From Candidatus Dormiibacterota bacterium (lineage in GTDB: Bacteria; Chloroflexota; Dormibacteria; UBA8260): a stretch of DNA of 7,708 nucleotides. Every line of letters starts with the position of its first letter. Position 1 is the stretch's first letter. Where the stretch lies: NCBI GenBank assembly GCA_955652545.1, contig CATPCA010000259.1, forward strand, positions 1 through 7,708, written 5' to 3'. Positions 5,003 through 7,708 of the stretch are shown piece after piece. A program made the translations under genes and the position numbers. The notes under the pieces are model-generated. The model made no database searches, was not told the DNA's origin, and saw only the letters and a program-made list of their open reading frames with translations.

Positions 5003-6136
5003 GTGGACCTGAGCCTGACGCCCGCCGAGGTGGCGTTCCGCGACGAGCTTCGCAAGTGGCTCGTCGCCAACCACCCGGGAGTGGAACCCGCCGACACCGA
5101 GGGATCTCTCGAACACCGGCTGCGCTGGCAGCGGACGCTCTTCGACGCCGGGTACTCCGGCATCTCCTGGCCGCGCGAGCACGGCGGGCGGGGCGCGACG
5201 CTGATGGAGCAGGCGATCTTCAACGAGGAGCTGGTGCGCGCTCGGGCGCCCTCGCCGGCCAACATCATCGGGCTGGTGATGGGCGGCCCGGTGATCATCA
5301 ACCACGGGACCGACGCGCAGCGCGCCCGTTTCCTGGCGCCGATCCTCAGCGGTGAGGAGATCTGGTGCCAGGGGTTCAGCGAACCGAATGCCGGCAGCGA
5401 CCTGGCTGCGCTGACCACGCAGGCGGTGCGCGACGATGGCGGCTGGACCGTCACCGGCCAGAAGGTGTGGACCTCGTACGCGCACCGAGCCAAGTGGTGC
5501 ATGTTGCTCGCCAAGACCGGCGGCGATGACCGTCATCGCAATCTCACGTTCTTCATCTGCGACATGAAGCAGCCCGGCGTCGAGGTGCGGCCGCTACGCC
5601 AGGCCACCGGCGATTCCGAGTTCAATGAGATCTTCCTCAGCGGTGCGGTGGTGCCCGACGAGAACGTCGTCGGCTCCGTCGGCGACGGCTGGAAGGTCGC
5701 CATCACCACGCTGATGTTCGAGCGCGCCGGCCTCAGTGCGGCGTCAGCGCTCGCCATCCAGATCAAGCTCGACGAGCTCGCCGAGCTGATCCGCGAACGC
5801 GGTGGACAGCACGACGTCACCCTGAGTCGCCGGCTGAGCGCGCTGGTGGTGGCCACCGAGACGATGCGCCTCAACGGCTACCGCGGACTGTCGCGGGTCA
5901 TCGAGCACGGCGTGCCCGGGCCGGAGGGCTCGATGGCCAAGATTCAGTGGGCGGACATCAACCAGCGCATCGGCGAGCTGGCCATGGACGTCCTCGGGGC
6001 TACGGCTCTGGTCACCGACCCGGTGTGGACGCACTCGATGCTGCGCGCCCGCGCCAACTCGATCGAGGGAGGCACGTCGGAGATCCAGCGCAACATCCTC
6101 GCCGAACGTGTGCTCAACCTCCCGCGGATGCGCTGA
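5003..6136 (+). CDS. Acyl-CoA dehydrogenase, catalytic subunit type (FadE)
   Basis: The 377-residue flavoenzyme introduces an alpha,beta double bond into an acyl-CoA. It begins VDLSLTPAEVAFRDELRKWL, with the N-terminal helical domain. The beta-domain substrate/FAD motif is WCQGFSEPNAGSD (121-133), followed by GQKVWTS. The C-terminal helical domain ends in NSIEGGTSEIQRNILAERVL, where E355 is at the position of the catalytic base of medium-chain acyl-CoA dehydrogenase. The GTG at 5003 is chosen because the protein family begins there; the frame extends to a TTG at 4949 inside the ligase gene, with no family similarity. No strong ribosome binding site is present: GAGG at 4985-4988 is 14 bases away. 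A TACGCT at 4989-4994 has the spacing of a leaderless promoter -10 box. The gene is paired with a second dehydrogenase 9 bases downstream, suggesting a heterotetrameric enzyme like mycobacterial FadE pairs. Confidence 0.92.
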   Translation: MDLSLTPAEVAFRDELRKWLVANHPGVEPADTEGSLEHRLRWQRTLFDAGYSGISWPREHGGRGATLMEQAIFNEELVRARAPSPANIIGLVMGGPVIINHGTDAQRARFLAPILSGEEIWCQGFSEPNAGSDLAALTTQAVRDDGGWTVTGQKVWTSYAHRAKWCMLLAKTGGDDRHRNLTFFICDMKQPGVEVRPLRQATGDSEFNEIFLSGAVVPDENVVGSVGDGWKVAITTLMFERAGLSAASALAIQIKLDELAELIRERGGQHDVTLSRRLSALVVATETMRLNGYRGLSRVIEHGVPGPEGSMAKIQWADINQRIGELAMDVLGATALVTDPVWTHSMLRARANSIEGGTSEIQRNILAERVLNLPRMR

Positions 6137-6145
6137 GGACACCGG

Positions 6146-7156
6146 ATGCGTTTCGACCTCACCGACGACCAGCGCGCGGTCCGTGACGCCATCGACGAGC
6201 TCTGCCGGTCGCGCTGGGACTCCGCGTCGGCCCGCAGTTACGGCTCCGGCAAGGCCGATGATTCGGCGCTGTGGCGCGAGCTCGTCGCGGCGGGTTGGAC
6301 CGGGGTGGCGGTGTCCGAGGAGCACGGCGGCCAGGGGCTGGGCACCGTCGAGCTGACGCTGGTGTGCGAGGGCCTCGGCCGCGCGCTGGCGCCGTCAGCC
6401 TTCTTCGGCAACGCGGCGGCGGCCGTGCTCGTCGCCGCTGCCGGCGATGACGAGCAGCGGCGACACTGGTTGCCCGGGTTCGCAAGTGGAGAGGCGCGCG
6501 GGGCGCTGGGGACGTGGCAACCCGACGGCGGCGCACTCGCCTACGACGCCGAGGGTGCCGCAGCGCTGGTGCTGGTCGGACCGGGGCGGGCGGCGGTCGT
6601 CGCCGCCGGCGACTGTACCTTCGAGAAGACGGACGGCGTCGACATCACGCGGCGGCTGACGCGGGTGACCATCGGGGCTGCTGATGAACTGCGCGGGGGC
6701 GTCGATGCTGCCGTCGACCGCGTCGAGGTGGCACTCAGCGCGGAATTGGTCGGCGTGGCCAACCGCGCGATGGATCTCGCCGTCGAGCATGCGCGCACCC
6801 GTCAGCAGTTCGGCCGGCCGATCGGTGTGTACCAGGCTGTGTCGCACCGCTGCGCCGACATGCTGATCGACGTCGAGAGTGCGCGCTCCGCCGTTCTCTG
6901 CGCCGCCTGGACCGCGGACAACGACGCCGAGTCCCTTCCCTTTGCGGCATCCGTCGCCAAGGTGGCGGCGACGCAGGGTGCGTGGCGAACCACGACGGCG
7001 TCTCTGCAGGTGCACGGCGGCACCGGCTTCACCTGGGAGCATGACTGTCACCTGCTGCTGCGACGCGCGGTGGCGTCGGGACACCTCCTCGGCAGCGCCG
7101 ACTGGCACCTGGACAGGATCGCGGCCCGCCGCGGGCTCGGGGCTGACGCCTCCTAG
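6146..7156 (+). CDS. Acyl-CoA dehydrogenase-like partner subunit (FadE, no usual catalytic Glu)
   Basis: The 336-residue protein is a shorter acyl-CoA dehydrogenase relative. The N-terminal domain MRFDLTDDQRAVRDAIDEL and GVAVSEEHGGQGLG is normal. The middle beta domain is reduced and lacks the SEPNAGSD-type motif of its partner. The C-terminal domain has RTRQQFGRPIGVYQAV (217-232), which in this family helps bind the flavin, and QVHGGTGFTWEHDCH from Q288. After that segment the IEGGTSEIQ region with the catalytic glutamate is missing. Such partners occur in mycobacterial alpha2-beta2 dehydrogenases of steroid side-chain breakdown, in which one subunit supplies the catalytic residue and the other helps hold FAD. 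Pairing with the preceding gene (9-base gap; GAGGA at 6135-6139 as ribosome binding site) supports that. A steroid or other bulky substrate is possible but unproven. Confidence 0.88.
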   Translation: MRFDLTDDQRAVRDAIDELCRSRWDSASARSYGSGKADDSALWRELVAAGWTGVAVSEEHGGQGLGTVELTLVCEGLGRALAPSAFFGNAAAAVLVAAAGDDEQRRHWLPGFASGEARGALGTWQPDGGALAYDAEGAAALVLVGPGRAAVVAAGDCTFEKTDGVDITRRLTRVTIGAADELRGGVDAAVDRVEVALSAELVGVANRAMDLAVEHARTRQQFGRPIGVYQAVSHRCADMLIDVESARSAVLCAAWTADNDAESLPFAASVAKVAATQGAWRTTTASLQVHGGTGFTWEHDCHLLLRRAVASGHLLGSADWHLDRIAARRGLGADAS

Positions 7157-7708
7157 GGCGACGGAATCGTCAGCGCCACCTCCGTGCCGGCACCTTCCTG
7201 GCTCAGCGCGGTCACGGCGCCCCCGTGCGCTTCGACGATATCGCGCACGATCGACAGTCCCAGTCCTGATCCGGCCGAGTCGGTGCCCTTGACGAAACGA
7301 TCGAACACGCGGGGCAGCAGGTCGGCGGGGATGCCATCACCGGTGTCGTGCACCGTGATCCGCACGTCCGGACCAGCCCGTCCAGCAGCGATTCGCACCG
7401 TGCCACCTGCCTGAGTGTGTCGCAGCGCGTTGCCAACCAGGTTGGCGAGCACACTCCGCAACCTGACCGAGTCGGCGTCCACCGTGAGGCCGGCGGGGTC
7501 GATGTGGGCGCTGAGCTGGACGCGCTGCACCGCGGCGGCCTCGCGGAAGGCGCTGAAGGTGTCCTCCACGAGGATGCCGACGTCGATCTGTTCCTTGTGC
7601 AGCTGCAGCGCGCCGGCCTCGGCCAGCGCGAGCGTGCGCAGGTCGTCGACGAGCACCTCGAGCGAGCGCGTGGCCGCGAGCACCGGGCGCAGCTGTTCGG
7701 CGTCCGCC
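7153..7708 (-). CDS. Sensor histidine kinase, C-terminal ATPase part (partial)
   Basis: The gene enters from the right edge and is missing its N-terminus; 184 codons and the stop are visible. The window begins just after the expected phospho-accepting His helix: ADAEQLRPVLAATRSLEVLVDDL is the end of the dimerisation domain. The HATPase_c domain follows: N box LANLVGNALRHT (Asn codon at 7429-7431), G1 box DTGDGIP, F box RVFDRFVKG, and G2 box GSGLGLSIVRDIVEAHGG, then the C-terminal strand GTEVALTIPSP. All ATP-binding motifs are intact. Membrane and sensor parts, the His box and any response regulator lie outside the window, so the signal is unknown. The stop TAG overlaps that of the convergent dehydrogenase gene in CTAG at 7153-7156. 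Confidence 0.93.
   Translation of the reverse strand, partial: ADAEQLRPVLAATRSLEVLVDDLRTLALAEAGALQLHKEQIDVGILVEDTFSAFREAAAVQRVQLSAHIDPAGLTVDADSVRLRSVLANLVGNALRHTQAGGTVRIAAGRAGPDVRITVHDTGDGIPADLLPRVFDRFVKGTDSAGSGLGLSIVRDIVEAHGGAVTALSQEGAGTEVALTIPSP

Noticed and set aside
4983..5012. Short ORF MRYAAAPWT before the first dehydrogenase
   Set aside because: No ribosome binding site and no notable composition, unlike the cysteine-rich ORF at 82-135.
1..7708. CRISPR arrays, transposases, tRNA or rRNA genes
   Set aside because: No regularly spaced repeats, transposase motifs, terminal inverted repeats or RNA gene signatures were seen on either strand.

Overview
The window is GC-rich, tightly packed bacterial DNA. 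Several genes start with GTG, and the leftmost fragment matches the mycobacterial cadmium-induced protein CadI. Together with a FadD/FadE-type gene set, this points to an actinomycete, most likely Mycobacterium or a close relative. The exact organism cannot be fixed from the sequence alone.

Region 1 (1-1092) is a divergent metal(loid)-response locus. On the minus strand is the start of an ArsI/CadI glyoxalase-fold gene, cut by the left edge. One base before its GTG start ends a 17-residue short ORF with eight cysteines, MPCDCPCGTCPCGCGCC, which has a perfect AGGAGG ribosome binding site. On the plus strand are an ArsN1-like GNAT acetyltransferase and an ArsR-family repressor with a Cys-Cys pair and a CVC motif; they overlap by four bases. 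The divergent genes share about 88 bases that hold a near-palindromic operator (190-209), a predicted promoter in each direction and a small inverted repeat just before the short ORF's ribosome binding site. The picture is an ArsR-controlled arsenic, organoarsenical or cadmium resistance locus, with a probable second, translation-level control or thiol peptide ahead of arsI/cadI. The cysteine-rich leader is the most novel item in the window.

Region 2 (1148-7156) is a five-gene plus-strand operon: an atypical long aldehyde dehydrogenase, a hotdog-fold thioesterase, a FadD-type acyl-CoA synthetase and two acyl-CoA dehydrogenases, the second lacking the usual catalytic glutamate. The set fits oxidation of an aldehyde to an acid, activation to the CoA ester and alpha,beta-dehydrogenation by a heteromeric enzyme, with a thioesterase to release CoA. 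The substrate cannot be read from the sequence.

Region 3 (7153-7708, minus strand) is the C-terminal ATPase part of a sensor histidine kinase, cut by the right edge. It converges on the dehydrogenase operon, and the two stop codons share the palindrome CTAG.
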